From positions 1-59,784 of the forward strand of contig JAQGOK010000091.1 of NCBI GenBank assembly GCA_028293645.1: a DNA stretch of 59,784 bases, given 5' to 3'. The position numbers and the translations under genes are program-made. Under the pieces are notes generated by a model. It was not told the origin of the DNA. It did no database searches and saw only the letters and a program-made list of their open reading frames with translations. This DNA comes from Chthoniobacter sp. Lineage in GTDB: Bacteria > Verrucomicrobiota > Verrucomicrobiia > Chthoniobacterales > Chthoniobacteraceae. Shown piece after piece: positions 18,301 to 26,033 of this stretch; the stretch's first letter is position 1, and each line of letters begins with the position of its first letter.

Positions 18301-18403
18301 CGAATCGAAGCCGGATGCGCAGCTCGATCCCGCGGAACTCGCGTCCCACGCCGCGTTCGCGAGCTTGCTGCTCAATCTCGACGAGACGCTCTCCAAGGAA
18401 TAG
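15368..18403 (+). CDS. planctomycete-type cytochrome c / DUF1549 / DUF1553 protein
   Basis: A 1011-residue secreted protein with the domain order PSCyt1-DUF1549-DUF1553, typical of Planctomycetes and Verrucomicrobia. The signal peptide covers residues 1-21. The haem motif C38-x-x-C41-H42 sits in ENCYHCHGPDE. DUF1549 begins near residue 150, and a second conserved CxxCH (C325-ARC-H329) lies in VGCARCHDHKFDP. DUF1553 occupies roughly residues 700-1000 and contains the motif RVTVNRFWAMFFG. Between them, residues 400-680, are a discoidin-like beta region and a charged coiled-coil stretch. Members are usually encoded beside a DUF1501 protein and are implicated in polysaccharide breakdown, but their chemistry is not established. 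No DUF1501 gene is next to it here. Confidence 0.92.
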   Translation: MPFPRTLPFFLLAVAASSLAAAPLDFSRDVQPLLSENCYHCHGPDEKARKARLRLDTREGAFGKTEDGIAVVAPGNSAGSELVTRIFSTDPDEVMPSPKSHRTLSEPQKQLLKRWVDEGAPWAEHWSFVTPKRPEVPTVGEPGRGPIDAFVRARLDHEKLSPSPEAPKEKLIRRVTLDLTGLPPTLEEIDAFLGDTGADAYDRVVDRLLASPRYGERMVWDWLDAARYADTNGFQGDPVRTMWPWRDWAVKAFNTNMPFDQFTIEQLAGDLLPNATRDQRLATGFNRNHMVNNEGGTIPEENRVSYVVDRVDTTATVWLGLTVGCARCHDHKFDPISQREYYQLYSYFNQLPEGGLADAFPMAKPVMSLATPEEEQRIAELQMKADAARQRRDETVKQLTARQPEWERETLAGLAQTGEPQWTVIEPGELFSEKGATLTKQPDHSVIVSGANPATDDYVITAPGRMRGITAFKIEALPDASFVNGGPGRAENGNFALTELKIQGDGKPVELAVISATFEQKGWSAAQAIDGKAETGWAVQPEFGKEHVAIFEARSPVGYGGDPLLSIRLEHRSPNLQHTLGRFRVSVTNASPALLRPMPDDIRSTLATAADQRTPEQKKKLSEFHLAASTERAAAQKDADETKKAVEEANKAVLKVMVMEDAAKPRENFILTRGEYDQHGEKVAPGTPHVLPSLPADATSNRLALARWLVTPDHPLTARVTVNRFWAMFFGTGLVKTVEDFGLQGEKPSHPELLDWLALEFIETGWNVKRLVRTIVTSATYRQSSAVSPALLERDPENRLLARAPRHRWPSWMLRDQALAAAGLLVEKPGGAPVKGYQPDGVWEEATFGQIKYAQDHGDALYRRSLYTFWRRIVGPTMFFDSSARQTCTVRASQTNTPLHALTTLNDVTFVEAARALAERVLKQSGPGDSERLVYAFRLCTGRMPTEREAELLSVTLQRLRSQFGADAKGAQQLIAAGESKPDAQLDPAELASHAAFASLLLNLDETLSKE

Positions 18404-18410
18404 CCGCCGC

Positions 18411-19748
18411 TCATTCCCAAAGCGCGTCCAAGGTCTGGCGCAGCATCGCGAAGAGTTCGTCCATCTCCGCGTAGGTCGTCGTGAGCGGAGGCGCGAGCGC
18501 AATGCTGTTGCGAATCCCACGGACGATCAGACCCTTTTCCCGAGCGATCGTTGCCGCTCGCGTTCCGAGCTGTGACGTCGAACTGAGCTCCGCCTTGCCG
18601 CCGCGCGGTACGAGTTCAAGGGCTCCCATCAGATATAGTCCGCGCACTTCGGCGACGGCCGGATGTTGCGCGAGGCCTTGCAGCCGCTGCTGAAAATGCG
18701 GCCCGAGATCGGCGCGCGCCCGAACGTTCAACCCGTTGTCGAGCAGTTCGATATTGGCCAGCGCGGCGGCGCAGGATGCCGGATGCCCCGCCGCAGTAAA
18801 GCCGTGCGCGAAGATCCCGCTCCGACAGAGAACGTCCGCAATTTCGTCGCTGACCATGGTCGCGCCGAGCGGCAGGTAACCGCTGGTCAGGCCTTTCGCG
18901 AGAGTCATCAGATCCGGATCAAGGCTCCATCGATTGCTCGCAAACCACGCGCCCAGGCGTCCAAACCCGGTGACCACCTCGTCGGCCACGAACAGAATCT
19001 CTCGCGCGCGGCAGAGCGCCCGCAGCTCGGCGAGGTGACCCTCGGGCGGCACAATCACGCCACCAGGTCCTTGCACCGGCTCGATGAAGATCGCGGCGAT
19101 TGTCTCGGCACCTTCGCGTTCAATGGTGCGCGCCGTTTCTTCCAGGCACCATTTGCCGTATCGCGCGGGATCGCTTTCCTGATCCGCCCCGTAAGCGTAC
19201 GGGCCGGGCACCTGGATGAAGCCGGGCAGTGGCAAATCGAACGGCAGACAGTATTCCGGTCCGCCGGACATGCTCGCGGTGGCCAGCGTGACGCCATGAT
19301 AGGAATACATGCGCGAGAGGATTTTCGTGCGCTGCGGCTGGTCGCGCAGCTTCCAGTAAGCGCGGATGATCTTCAGCGCGGATTCGTTCGCCTCCGAACC
19401 GGAGTTGCAAAAGATGGTCCGGTTCAGCCGGGGCGGGGCGATCTTTGCGAGACGCTCCGCAAGCCGGATCGCCGGTTCCGTGGTGGTTTGGAAGAAGGAC
19501 GGATAGAACGCGAGCTGCCGCAGCTGCGCCGCAACGGCATCGATGATCTCGGTGCGTCCATAGCCGACGTTCACACACCAGAGGCCGGACAGGCCGTCCA
19601 GATACTGGCGTCCGCGCTCGTCCTGCACGAAGACGCCGTTTCCGCCGACCATGATGTGCGTGCCTTGCGCGTGCATCTCGGTGTGATCCGTAAAGGGATG
19701 CAAATGGTGGCTTTGATCGAGCTGCTGAAGCGCGGCGGTGCGGGCCAT
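18411..19748 (-). CDS. class III (omega) aminotransferase
   Basis: A 445-residue PLP enzyme of the class III aminotransferase family. The PLP phosphate-binding NSGSEANESALK, the cofactor Asp in LFVADEVVTGFGRLG and the Schiff-base Lys in MTLAKGLTSGYLPLGA are all present. The substrate-side sequences resemble beta-alanine/taurine:pyruvate transaminases (the N-terminal HHLHPFTD motif is typical), so an omega-amine donor with pyruvate as acceptor is likely. I give the ATG at 19748; a TTG at 19760 is preceded by AAAGG at good spacing and would add four residues. It converges on the DUF1549 gene with a 7-base gap. The exact substrate is uncertain. Confidence 0.9.
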   Translation of the reverse strand: MARTAALQQLDQSHHLHPFTDHTEMHAQGTHIMVGGNGVFVQDERGRQYLDGLSGLWCVNVGYGRTEIIDAVAAQLRQLAFYPSFFQTTTEPAIRLAERLAKIAPPRLNRTIFCNSGSEANESALKIIRAYWKLRDQPQRTKILSRMYSYHGVTLATASMSGGPEYCLPFDLPLPGFIQVPGPYAYGADQESDPARYGKWCLEETARTIEREGAETIAAIFIEPVQGPGGVIVPPEGHLAELRALCRAREILFVADEVVTGFGRLGAWFASNRWSLDPDLMTLAKGLTSGYLPLGATMVSDEIADVLCRSGIFAHGFTAAGHPASCAAALANIELLDNGLNVRARADLGPHFQQRLQGLAQHPAVAEVRGLYLMGALELVPRGGKAELSSTSQLGTRAATIAREKGLIVRGIRNSIALAPPLTTTYAEMDELFAMLRQTLDALWE

Positions 19749-19837
19749 AAGCGCATCCAAGCAGCAACCTTTCGCCGAGGGAAGCGCACCGCGTTCCAGA
19801 CTAGCCGATCGGCACAGGCCTGATACGGTCGCGCGCC

Positions 19838-20461
19838 ATGGCCGATGACCTGCAGTTTGAAAAGGCGGAATTCACTGCACCGCAGCCGATGACCTGCAGC
19901 TCCTGCAATGTGCCGCTCAGCACGGAGTACTACGCTGCAAACGACCGCGTGCTCTGCGCGAGCTGCGCAGTGAGTGCGCGGCAATTCATTGCCGGCTCCG
20001 GCTTGGGCGCCGGACGTTTTCTGCAAGCCGTTCTGCTGGGAGTGGGCGCGGCGGTGCTCGGTGCCGCCGTTTACGCCGGCATCATGATCGCGGCAAAGAT
20101 GGAGATCGGCCTGATTTCCATCGCGGTTGGTTGGTTCGTCGGCAAAGCGGTGCGCAAAGGGTCGCACGGACGCGGCGGCTGGCGGTACCAAGTGCTCGCG
20201 GCGTTCCTGACCTATGCGGCGATCTGCGGCGCATACGGTGCGATGGTCTGGCATGGCATCGAGGAGAAGAGTGCGGGCGTAGCGGTCTGGCTGGCGTTGA
20301 ATTCGTTCCGGCTGCCGTTCCTCGGGGGATTCCAAAACGTCATTGGATTGCTCATCATCGCCTTCGGTGTCTGGCAGGCGTGGCAGATGAATCGGCAACT
20401 GGAGGTGGAGATCACAGGGCCGCACGCGATCGGAACGGGACCCCGAAGTGCCAGCGCCTGA
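19838..20461 (+). CDS. zinc-ribbon multi-pass membrane protein
   Basis: A 207-residue protein. The first 50 residues carry two Cys pairs (MTCSSCNVPL and VLCASCAVS) that would form a zinc ribbon. About four membrane helices follow, with a basic loop between the first pair and the rest (VRKGSHGRGG). It overlaps the start of the M50 protease gene by 14 bases, so the two are probably translationally coupled and may form a complex. The function is unknown. It resembles the Cys-rich membrane protein at 86-700 in plan but not in detail. Confidence 0.85.
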   Translation: MADDLQFEKAEFTAPQPMTCSSCNVPLSTEYYAANDRVLCASCAVSARQFIAGSGLGAGRFLQAVLLGVGAAVLGAAVYAGIMIAAKMEIGLISIAVGWFVGKAVRKGSHGRGGWRYQVLAAFLTYAAICGAYGAMVWHGIEEKSAGVAVWLALNSFRLPFLGGFQNVIGLLIIAFGVWQAWQMNRQLEVEITGPHAIGTGPRSASA

Positions 20462-21482
20462 TCAACCCTCCATCGGCGCGCGCGCTTGTCGCGGATGCGG
20501 CACGGAACTCGCCGCCATGCTGCTGGTCTGTCCCGCCTGCGGAACGCTCGTCCACGCGGAGGAACTCAAGGAACTGGCTACCCGCGCCGAAGCCGCCGAG
20601 GACCCGGCGCAAGCGCTGACGCTTTGGCGCGAAGCGCATGGTCTGCTCCCGGTGGGATCACGGCAGCAGGAGGTGATCGCATCAAAGATCGATGCCTTGG
20701 TTCGGGTCGTTGATCGGCACCCGCTCGGTGGAGGCAAGAAGCACACCTCGTGGGGCAAGGTCGCCGCAGGCGCCGGCGTCGTGGCTCTGTTCCTCGCGAA
20801 GTTCAAGTTCGTGCTGCTCTTCCTGGCGACGAAGGGAAAGCTGCTGTTCCTCGGGCTCACGAAGGCGGGAACGTTCTTTTCGATGTTCCTGTCGTTCGGA
20901 CTCTATTGGAGCATCTGGGGTTGGAAGTTCGCGGCCGGACTGGTGCTTTCCATTTACGTCCATGAGATGGGACATGTCGCGATGCTCATGCGCCTCGGCG
21001 TGAAGGCCGGGATGCCGATGTTCATTCCGGGCCTCGGTGCGGTGATCCGCCTGCGCGAGAATCTTCCCACCGCTCGTGAAGACGCCCGCGTCGGGCTCGC
21101 CGGACCGATCTGGGGACTGGGCGCCGCGGTGACTGCGTATCTGCTCGGGATCGGACTTCAGGCACCGGTGTTCCTCGCGATCGCGAAGATCGGCGCCTGG
21201 ATCAATCTCTTCAATCTCGCTCCCGTCTGGCAGTTGGATGGATCGCGCGCCTTCCGATCGCTCACACGTCAACAACGCTGGATTGCCTTCGGCAGCATCA
21301 TTGCTGCGCTGCTCCTCGCGCAGTCAGAAGCCTACGGAATGCTGATCATCGTGGCGCTTTTCGCTGCAGTCCGGCTGTTCGAAAAAGCGATGCCCGCCGA
21401 ACCCGATCACCGGGCGCTGATCGAGTATGTGGTCCTGGTGGCGGCGCATTCCACACTCGCCTCAATCCCCGTTCCGCGCTGA
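20448..21482 (+). CDS. M50 site-2-protease family protein with zinc-ribbon head
   Basis: A 344-residue intramembrane metalloprotease. Residues 14-31 carry a CxxC-CxxC zinc ribbon (ACRGCGTE, VCPACGTL), followed by a TPR-like helical stretch (about 38-90). The membrane part then holds the catalytic HEMGH at 172-176 and the third ligand Asp264 in NLAPVWQLDG. There is no PDZ domain, so it belongs to the short, possibly regulatory branch of S2P-like enzymes. The start is GTG, inside the end of the preceding zinc-ribbon membrane protein gene (14-base overlap). The zinc ribbon and helical head probably recruit a substrate or sense a cytoplasmic signal; the substrate is unknown. Confidence 0.9.
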   Translation: MPAPDQPSIGARACRGCGTELAAMLLVCPACGTLVHAEELKELATRAEAAEDPAQALTLWREAHGLLPVGSRQQEVIASKIDALVRVVDRHPLGGGKKHTSWGKVAAGAGVVALFLAKFKFVLLFLATKGKLLFLGLTKAGTFFSMFLSFGLYWSIWGWKFAAGLVLSIYVHEMGHVAMLMRLGVKAGMPMFIPGLGAVIRLRENLPTAREDARVGLAGPIWGLGAAVTAYLLGIGLQAPVFLAIAKIGAWINLFNLAPVWQLDGSRAFRSLTRQQRWIAFGSIIAALLLAQSEAYGMLIIVALFAAVRLFEKAMPAEPDHRALIEYVVLVAAHSTLASIPVPR

Positions 21483-21490
21483 CGCAGACG

Positions 21491-22858
21491 CTAGCGCCGG
21501 GCGAATTCCGCGACGCGGGACTCAATGATTTTGCCGACGAATCCGGTGTTGTATTTCCCGCGCAGGAAATCCGGATCGCGCATGATCGCTTCCTGAAAGG
21601 GAATCGTCGTCTTGATGCCGGTGATCATGTATTCGCCAAGAGCACGCGTCATCCGGGCGATGGCGTTCTCTCGCGTGGTGCCCATCGCGATCACCTTCGC
21701 GATCATCGAATCGTAATGGGGCGGCACCGTGTAACCGGCGTAAGCATGGGAATCGATCCGCACGCCGCGTCCGCCCGGAGCGTAGTAAAGGTCGATGCGG
21801 CCGGGTGAAGGCTGGAAATTGTTGAACGGGTCCTCCGCGTTGATGCGGCACTCGATGGCGTGATACTTCAGCTTCGCTTCGCGGATGAAGCTCGAGAGCT
21901 TTTCGCCAGCCGCGACTTTGATCTGCTCCTTCACGAGATCGACGCCGTAAGCCTCCTCGGTGATGCAATGCTCGACCTGGATCCGGGTGTTCATCTCCAT
22001 GAAGTAGAAGTTCCCGTGGTCATCCACGAGATACTCGATGGTCCCGGCGCCGACGTAATCCACGGCGCGCGCGAGTTTCACCGAAGCGGCGCCCATTTTC
22101 TCGCGCAGCTTTTCCGTCATCAAAGGTGACGGCGTCTCCTCGATGATCTTTTGATTCCGGCGCTGCATCGAACAATCGCGTTCGCCGAGATGGACCACTT
22201 CGCCGTGCCCATCGGCCATGATCTGAAACTCGATGTGATGCGGATTCTCGATGAGCTTCTCGATGTAAACGCCCGAATTCCCGAAAGCCTTTTCCGCTTC
22301 CATCCGCGCAGCTCGAAATGCCTGCAGCAACGAGCCGTCATTGTGCGCCGCGCGCATGCCTTTGCCGCCACCGCCTGCGACCGCCTTGATCATCACCGGA
22401 TAGCCGATGCGCTTGGCGACCTTCATCGCTTCGGCTTCGGATTCGACCAACCCATCGCTGCCCGGCGTCACGGGCACACCGGCTTTGCGAGCCGTGGCGC
22501 GCGCGATGTTCTTGTCGCCCATCGCCCGAATTGCGTCCGCGGGTGGGCCGATGAACTTGATGTGACAACTGTCGCAGATGTCTGCGAAATGCGCGTTCTC
22601 GGCGAGAAAGCCGTATCCCGGGTGAATGGCGTCAACGTCCCCGATCTCAGCAGCACTGATGATCCGATCGATCTTCAGATAGCTTTGATTGCTCGGCGCC
22701 GGGCCGATGCAAATCGCCTCGTCGGCCAGTTGCACATGGAGCGAATCGATGTCCGCTTCGGAGTAAACGGCGAGCGTGCGGACGCCGAGTTCCTTGCAGG
22801 CGCGAATGACGCGCAGCGCGATTTCGCCGCGGTTGGCGATCAGGACTTTATTGAACAT
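21491..22858 (-). CDS. accC: acetyl-CoA carboxylase, biotin carboxylase subunit
   Basis: A 455-residue biotin carboxylase, normal length. It uses ATP and bicarbonate to carboxylate biotin on AccB, the first step of fatty-acid synthesis. Visible marks: N-terminal [20 protein letters not shown], the ATP-grasp glycine loop AGGGGKGMR, the biotin carboxylase signature [13 protein letters not shown], and the C-terminal domain ending [16 protein letters not shown]. It lies 70 bases after accB on the same strand, the usual accBC operon. The start ATG is clear. Confidence 0.97.
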   Translation of the reverse strand: MFNKVLIANRGEIALRVIRACKELGVRTLAVYSEADIDSLHVQLADEAICIGPAPSNQSYLKIDRIISAAEIGDVDAIHPGYGFLAENAHFADICDSCHIKFIGPPADAIRAMGDKNIARATARKAGVPVTPGSDGLVESEAEAMKVAKRIGYPVMIKAVAGGGGKGMRAAHNDGSLLQAFRAARMEAEKAFGNSGVYIEKLIENPHHIEFQIMADGHGEVVHLGERDCSMQRRNQKIIEETPSPLMTEKLREKMGAASVKLARAVDYVGAGTIEYLVDDHGNFYFMEMNTRIQVEHCITEEAYGVDLVKEQIKVAAGEKLSSFIREAKLKYHAIECRINAEDPFNNFQPSPGRIDLYYAPGGRGVRIDSHAYAGYTVPPHYDSMIAKVIAMGTTRENAIARMTRALGEYMITGIKTTIPFQEAIMRDPDFLRGKYNTGFVGKIIESRVAEFARR

Positions 22859-22928
22859 CGCGAGAGTTCCGCCGGGGAGCCGTTGTGCAATGGACGAGGT
22901 CCATCACGACTTGCTCCCCGCTGAGCGG

Positions 22929-23372
22929 CTACCGCACCTTGAAGAGCGGTTGGCCAAATTGAACCGGCTTGCCGCTCTCCGCCAAAACTTCGGCGATCAC
23001 TCCGCGGCATTCCGCTTTGATTTCGTTCATCACCTTCATCGCCTCGATGATGCAGACGACGGTGTCTTCGGTGACTTCCTGGCCTGGCGAAACGTAGGCG
23101 GAGGCATCTGGAGACGGGGAGGAATAGAACGTTCCCACCATCGGCGAGGTGATCTCGCGGAGCTTCGCGGTTTCCGGCGGACGTTCCGGGTGGGGCGAGG
23201 TTGCAGCCGGAGCGGAAACGGGCGGAACCCCGGTAACCGGAGGAGCGAGCACGGTCTGAATCTCGCCGCCTTTCTTGAGCGTGATTTTGAATCCTTCCTT
23301 CTCCATTTTGAAGACGGAGAGGTCGTTCTTCCGCATCAACGCGATGAGTTCTTTGATATCTTTTAAATCCAA
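22929..23372 (-). CDS. accB: acetyl-CoA carboxylase biotin carboxyl carrier protein
   Basis: A 147-residue BCCP. The N-terminal helix (DIKELIALMRKNDLS) is typical, a Pro/Ala-rich linker covers about residues 43-70, and the C-terminal biotinyl domain has the biotinylated K113 in EAMKVMNE. The thumb-like segment YSSPSPDASAYV, specific to the acetyl-CoA carboxylase carrier, is present. The start codon is TTG at 23372, chosen because translation from there reproduces the conserved N-terminus. It is the first gene of accBC. The elongation factor P gene often found upstream is absent; instead there is a divergent toxin-antitoxin pair. Confidence 0.95.
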   Translation of the reverse strand: MDLKDIKELIALMRKNDLSVFKMEKEGFKITLKKGGEIQTVLAPPVTGVPPVSAPAATSPHPERPPETAKLREITSPMVGTFYSSPSPDASAYVSPGQEVTEDTVVCIIEAMKVMNEIKAECRGVIAEVLAESGKPVQFGQPLFKVR

Positions 23373-23537
23373 TGGAAGAGGAGCTTGGGTGGCGAGCGGG
23401 CGATGCTACGCGCCACGTTCTGAAAGCGTCAAGCGCCAGCGGCACGAGTCCGGATGCCGATCGCTGGCTCCCCTAAAGCTGGTCGAAAGGGCGGGAGCTG
23501 CTTGCAAGTATGGCCCCCATGCCAGACCGCTCTGTTC

Positions 23538-23795
23538 ATGAAGATGACCATGCACATCGACGAGGAGACGCTGGCCGAAGTGGTCCGGATCACCGGCGTG
23601 GAAAGCAACACCCGGGCGGTGGAGACGGCTCTCACCGAGATGGTGCGAAGGCACAGGCTCAAGGAGATCGGCAAGAAAGGCCTGGGCTTGAGTTCCGCCG
23701 AGTTGAAAACGGTATGGAAAGATCCTTTTGAGGGCGAAGTGCTCAAGGTAGCTGAGGAGCCTCCGAGCCATGGGCGGAAGAGCGCTCGTCGATAG
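23538..23795 (+). CDS. vapB: VapB-type antitoxin
   Basis: An 85-residue antitoxin. Its start MKMTMHIDEETLAEVVRIT fits the ribbon-helix-helix N-terminus of VapB proteins (DUF2191-like) that bind the operator DNA. The C-terminal part (SSAELKTVWKDPFEG) would wrap the toxin's active site. An upstream in-frame start exists, but its residues look non-coding. It overlaps the toxin start by 26 bases, typical of coupled vapBC genes. It is divergent from accB across about 165 bases that would hold the operator. Confidence 0.88.
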   Translation: MKMTMHIDEETLAEVVRITGVESNTRAVETALTEMVRRHRLKEIGKKGLGLSSAELKTVWKDPFEGEVLKVAEEPPSHGRKSARR

Positions 23796-24160
23796 CACCT
23801 TCATCATTGGCCTTCTGCGGCAAGGCCTCGATCCTCGAGGAGTTAACCGCCTACACCGATGATTGGGAATTGCTCACCTGCGGCATCGTTCAAGTGGAGG
23901 TTCCGCGCGGCCTGCGATCGGAGAAGGCTTCCCAACGGATGTCCGACTTCCTCGGCTGCATGCTTTACGTGCCGACGCTGAATTCCATCTGGACGCGTGC
24001 GGCGACTTTGGCGCACCAGCTCGATCGGCAGGGGCACTCGATGCAAGTCGCCGACCTGGTCATTGCCACCTGCGCGATCGACTCGGACGCGCTCGTCTTA
24101 ACTCACGATTCCGACTTTGCGCGCGTGCCCGGGCTGCGCGTTGCCCAAGCTCTCACCTAA
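23770..24160 (+). pseudogene. vapC: VapC PIN-domain toxin interrupted by a frameshift
   Basis: A PIN-domain ribonuclease toxin gene read in two frames. From the ATG at 23770 the frame gives MGGRALVDSTFIIGLLRQG, the first PIN strand with the catalytic Asp, then meets TGA at 23860-23862. The rest of the domain continues in the next frame (open from 23807): TCGIVQVEVPRG with the conserved Glu, QVADLVIATCAI with an Asp, and LTHDSDFARV with the last acidic pair. A one-base shift between about 23825 and 23845 would join them. All catalytic acids are otherwise intact, so the break may be recent, a sequencing error, or a programmed shift. It overlaps vapB, and its end overlaps the convergent aminotransferase gene by 4 bases. 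Confidence 0.8.
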
Positions 24161-25308
24161 ATCCCCGCCCGCAGGACTTCGACGGCGCGGTCGATCTCGT
24201 CCTCGGTGTTGTAGAAATGAGGACTGAAGCGCAGGTAGTCGAGGCCGGCGCGGTCGTGGCGCAGCGAGGCAACGACGCCCGCGGCTTCGAGTGCACCAAA
24301 GAGTGCGCTGCTGCTCGCGCGCTCGTGGCGAAACGTCGTGATGCTCGAGGCCAGTGCGCCTTCGCGCGGGCCCACCACCACGAAGCCGAGCGGCTCGATG
24401 CGCGAAAGCAGATGCGCTTTCAGCTCCAGCAAACGTGCGGCAACCGCGTCCCTGCCAAAGCGCGTCAGCAGCTCGATCGCGGCGATCATTCCGTACATGC
24501 CGACGACATTCAGGACGCCGGGTTCGTAACGCTGCGCGGTCGGGACAAAGGCGATCTCCTCCTGCGTGATGAAGTTCGGAGAGGCGACGTTCCAGGCACC
24601 AAGCAAGGTGGGGCGCAGCAGATCGAAGTGCGCGCGCTTCACGTAAACGATGCCGCTCGCGAGCGGACCGAGCAGCCACTTGTGGGAGTCGGCGCTCAGG
24701 AAATCGACATTGGCGACATTGATCGGGAAAGCGCCGAGCGTCTGGATGGCGTCGAGCGAGAACAGCACTCCCCGGCTCTGCAGGAGGGTGCCGATCGCGT
24801 CCACATCGATCCGGTAACCGGTGAAGAAATGACAGCTCGCAAGGGCGACCAGCCGGGTGCGCGGGCTGAGGGCAGCTTCGACCAGGTCGGGAGTGATTTC
24901 ACCCAGCCGTTCTGGCTCGAGAAAGCGGACGCTTACGCCCCGGCGGCGAAGCTCGATCCACGGGTAAACATTCGCCGGGTAATCGCCCTGATAGCAGAGC
25001 ACCTCATCCCCTTCACGCCACGGCAGACCGTTCGCGAAAAGCGACAGCCCGAGCGACGTCGGCCCGAGCAGGGCGATCTCGTCCGGCTTGGCGCCGATGA
25101 ACTCCGCACAAGTCCGGCGCGCATCCTTGATGTCCTGCAATACCTTTCCGAACTCCTGCGGGTTCTCGGAAGCCACGCGTGTGTAATCGCACATCGCGTC
25201 GGCGACCGGAGCGGGCAATGCGTTCACGCCGCCGTGCGCGAAGTAGATCTTGCTCCGGCAGATTGGGAAAAGCGCCCGGCGCTCGGCTTCGTCAGGAATC
25301 AGATTCAT
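24157..25308 (-). CDS. class V aminotransferase (cysteine desulfurase/isopenicillin-epimerase-like fold)
   Basis: A 383-residue fold-type I PLP enzyme of class V. The PLP partner residues are in LFSLDAIQTLGAFP (Asp and Gln) and the Schiff-base Lys in LSADSHKWLLGP. The N-terminus (KIYFAHGGVNALP) is the substrate-side signature of the selenocysteine lyase/isopenicillin N epimerase group. No clear catalytic Cys loop of a NifS/IscS desulfurase is visible, so sulfur transfer is not supported. I use the ATG at 25308, with AAGGTG eight bases upstream. It follows a small membrane-protein gene by 37 bases and may be the last gene of the alr operon. The substrate is unknown. Confidence 0.88.
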   Translation of the reverse strand: MNLIPDEAERRALFPICRSKIYFAHGGVNALPAPVADAMCDYTRVASENPQEFGKVLQDIKDARRTCAEFIGAKPDEIALLGPTSLGLSLFANGLPWREGDEVLCYQGDYPANVYPWIELRRRGVSVRFLEPERLGEITPDLVEAALSPRTRLVALASCHFFTGYRIDVDAIGTLLQSRGVLFSLDAIQTLGAFPINVANVDFLSADSHKWLLGPLASGIVYVKRAHFDLLRPTLLGAWNVASPNFITQEEIAFVPTAQRYEPGVLNVVGMYGMIAAIELLTRFGRDAVAARLLELKAHLLSRIEPLGFVVVGPREGALASSITTFRHERASSSALFGALEAAGVVASLRHDRAGLDYLRFSPHFYNTEDEIDRAVEVLRAGI

Positions 25309-25345
25309 CCGCGGCACCTTGCTGGCGCGGTTTGGAAAGATCGAG

Positions 25346-25609
25346 TCACTCGGCAGGTGCTCCAATCCGCACGAAAGTGGGCACCGGCGCGGGAGTCGCT
25401 GCGGGCACCAAACGCGTGCTGACGGTGATGTCGCGATAGACGGTCTTCTCCCCCGTATCGCGATCGATCACGGTCTGCGAACGGACCGTGAAATTCTGCT
25501 TCGGCGGAACGAACTTCGCCTGCGGTCGCAAATGACTGAGCAGCATCACGACGCCGATATGCGCGACAAACACTCCCATCCCAATACAGAGAAGGAGCCG
25601 AAAATTCAT
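25346..25609 (-). CDS. small single-pass membrane protein
   Basis: An 87-residue protein. It has one N-terminal membrane helix (about residues 5-26, LLLCIGMGVFVAHIGVVMLL), followed by a periplasmic tail with the repeated look of a beta hairpin (NFTVRSQTVIDRDTGEKT) and a Pro/Ala-rich end. Its ATG overlaps the TGA of the RelE-like gene as ATGA (25606-25609), strong evidence for translational coupling. I do not recognise the family. Confidence 0.75.
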   Translation of the reverse strand: MNFRLLLCIGMGVFVAHIGVVMLLSHLRPQAKFVPPKQNFTVRSQTVIDRDTGEKTVYRDITVSTRLVPAATPAPVPTFVRIGAPAE

Positions 25610-26019
25610 TTCCGCCGCGTCTGTTCGGCCTCCTCGATCAGCTTCCAGAAGCCTTTTTGCTGCCCGAGCTGAGCGTCTTCGGTCATCGGCAATTTCGCTC
25701 GAAAAAGGAAATCGCGGATGGTGTTCTTGTGCAGCACACGATGGACGGTGATGCCCTCGGTCACGCGGGCGAAGTAGATGCGATAGTCTTTGGCGCGGTA
25801 GCGGAAGAGCCTGGCCCCATCCCGCTCCACGACGCCGAACTTCGTCGCATCCAGATCATCCAGTTCCTCCGGCAGGAACTGGAACTCGGCGAGCAGATCG
25901 AGCTGCATCTCTTTGGGAAGCGCAGCCATTTCGGCGGCGCTGATTTCGTTGAAGACAATTTGGACCACAGGCGGGGAGAAAGGAGCGGAGACAGTACGCA
26001 GGGAAGCGGCGGGTGCCAC
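25606..26019 (-). CDS. RelE-like protein (cytotoxic translational repressor-like)
   Basis: A 137-residue protein. Its middle (GVVERDGARLFRYRAKDY, then RIYFARV) matches the beta-sheet core of RelE/ParE-type toxins, including the basic Arg/Tyr residues on the sheet. The N-terminal part (LPKEMQLDLLAEF) fits the helical hairpin, and a C-terminal extension of about 30 residues is charged. The start is GTG at 26019, and an internal GTG before VQIVFNEIS is also possible. It lies 14 bases after alr and overlaps the next small gene by 4 bases. No RelB-like antitoxin lies beside it, so a classical toxin-antitoxin role is doubtful; it could be a domesticated regulator. Confidence 0.75.
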   Translation of the reverse strand: MAPAASLRTVSAPFSPPVVQIVFNEISAAEMAALPKEMQLDLLAEFQFLPEELDDLDATKFGVVERDGARLFRYRAKDYRIYFARVTEGITVHRVLHKNTIRDFLFRAKLPMTEDAQLGQQKGFWKLIEEAEQTRRK

Positions 26020-26033
26020 TCAGAAGAACGGCT

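Noticed and set aside
23863-25422. A 519-codon plus-strand frame over the class V aminotransferase gene
   Set aside because: The minus strand encodes a recognisable PLP enzyme with all cofactor residues; the plus frame has no family character.
25606-26019. Calling the RelE-like gene a complete toxin-antitoxin locus
   Set aside because: No adjacent gene resembles a RelB, HigA or other DNA-binding antitoxin; the coupled partner is a membrane protein.
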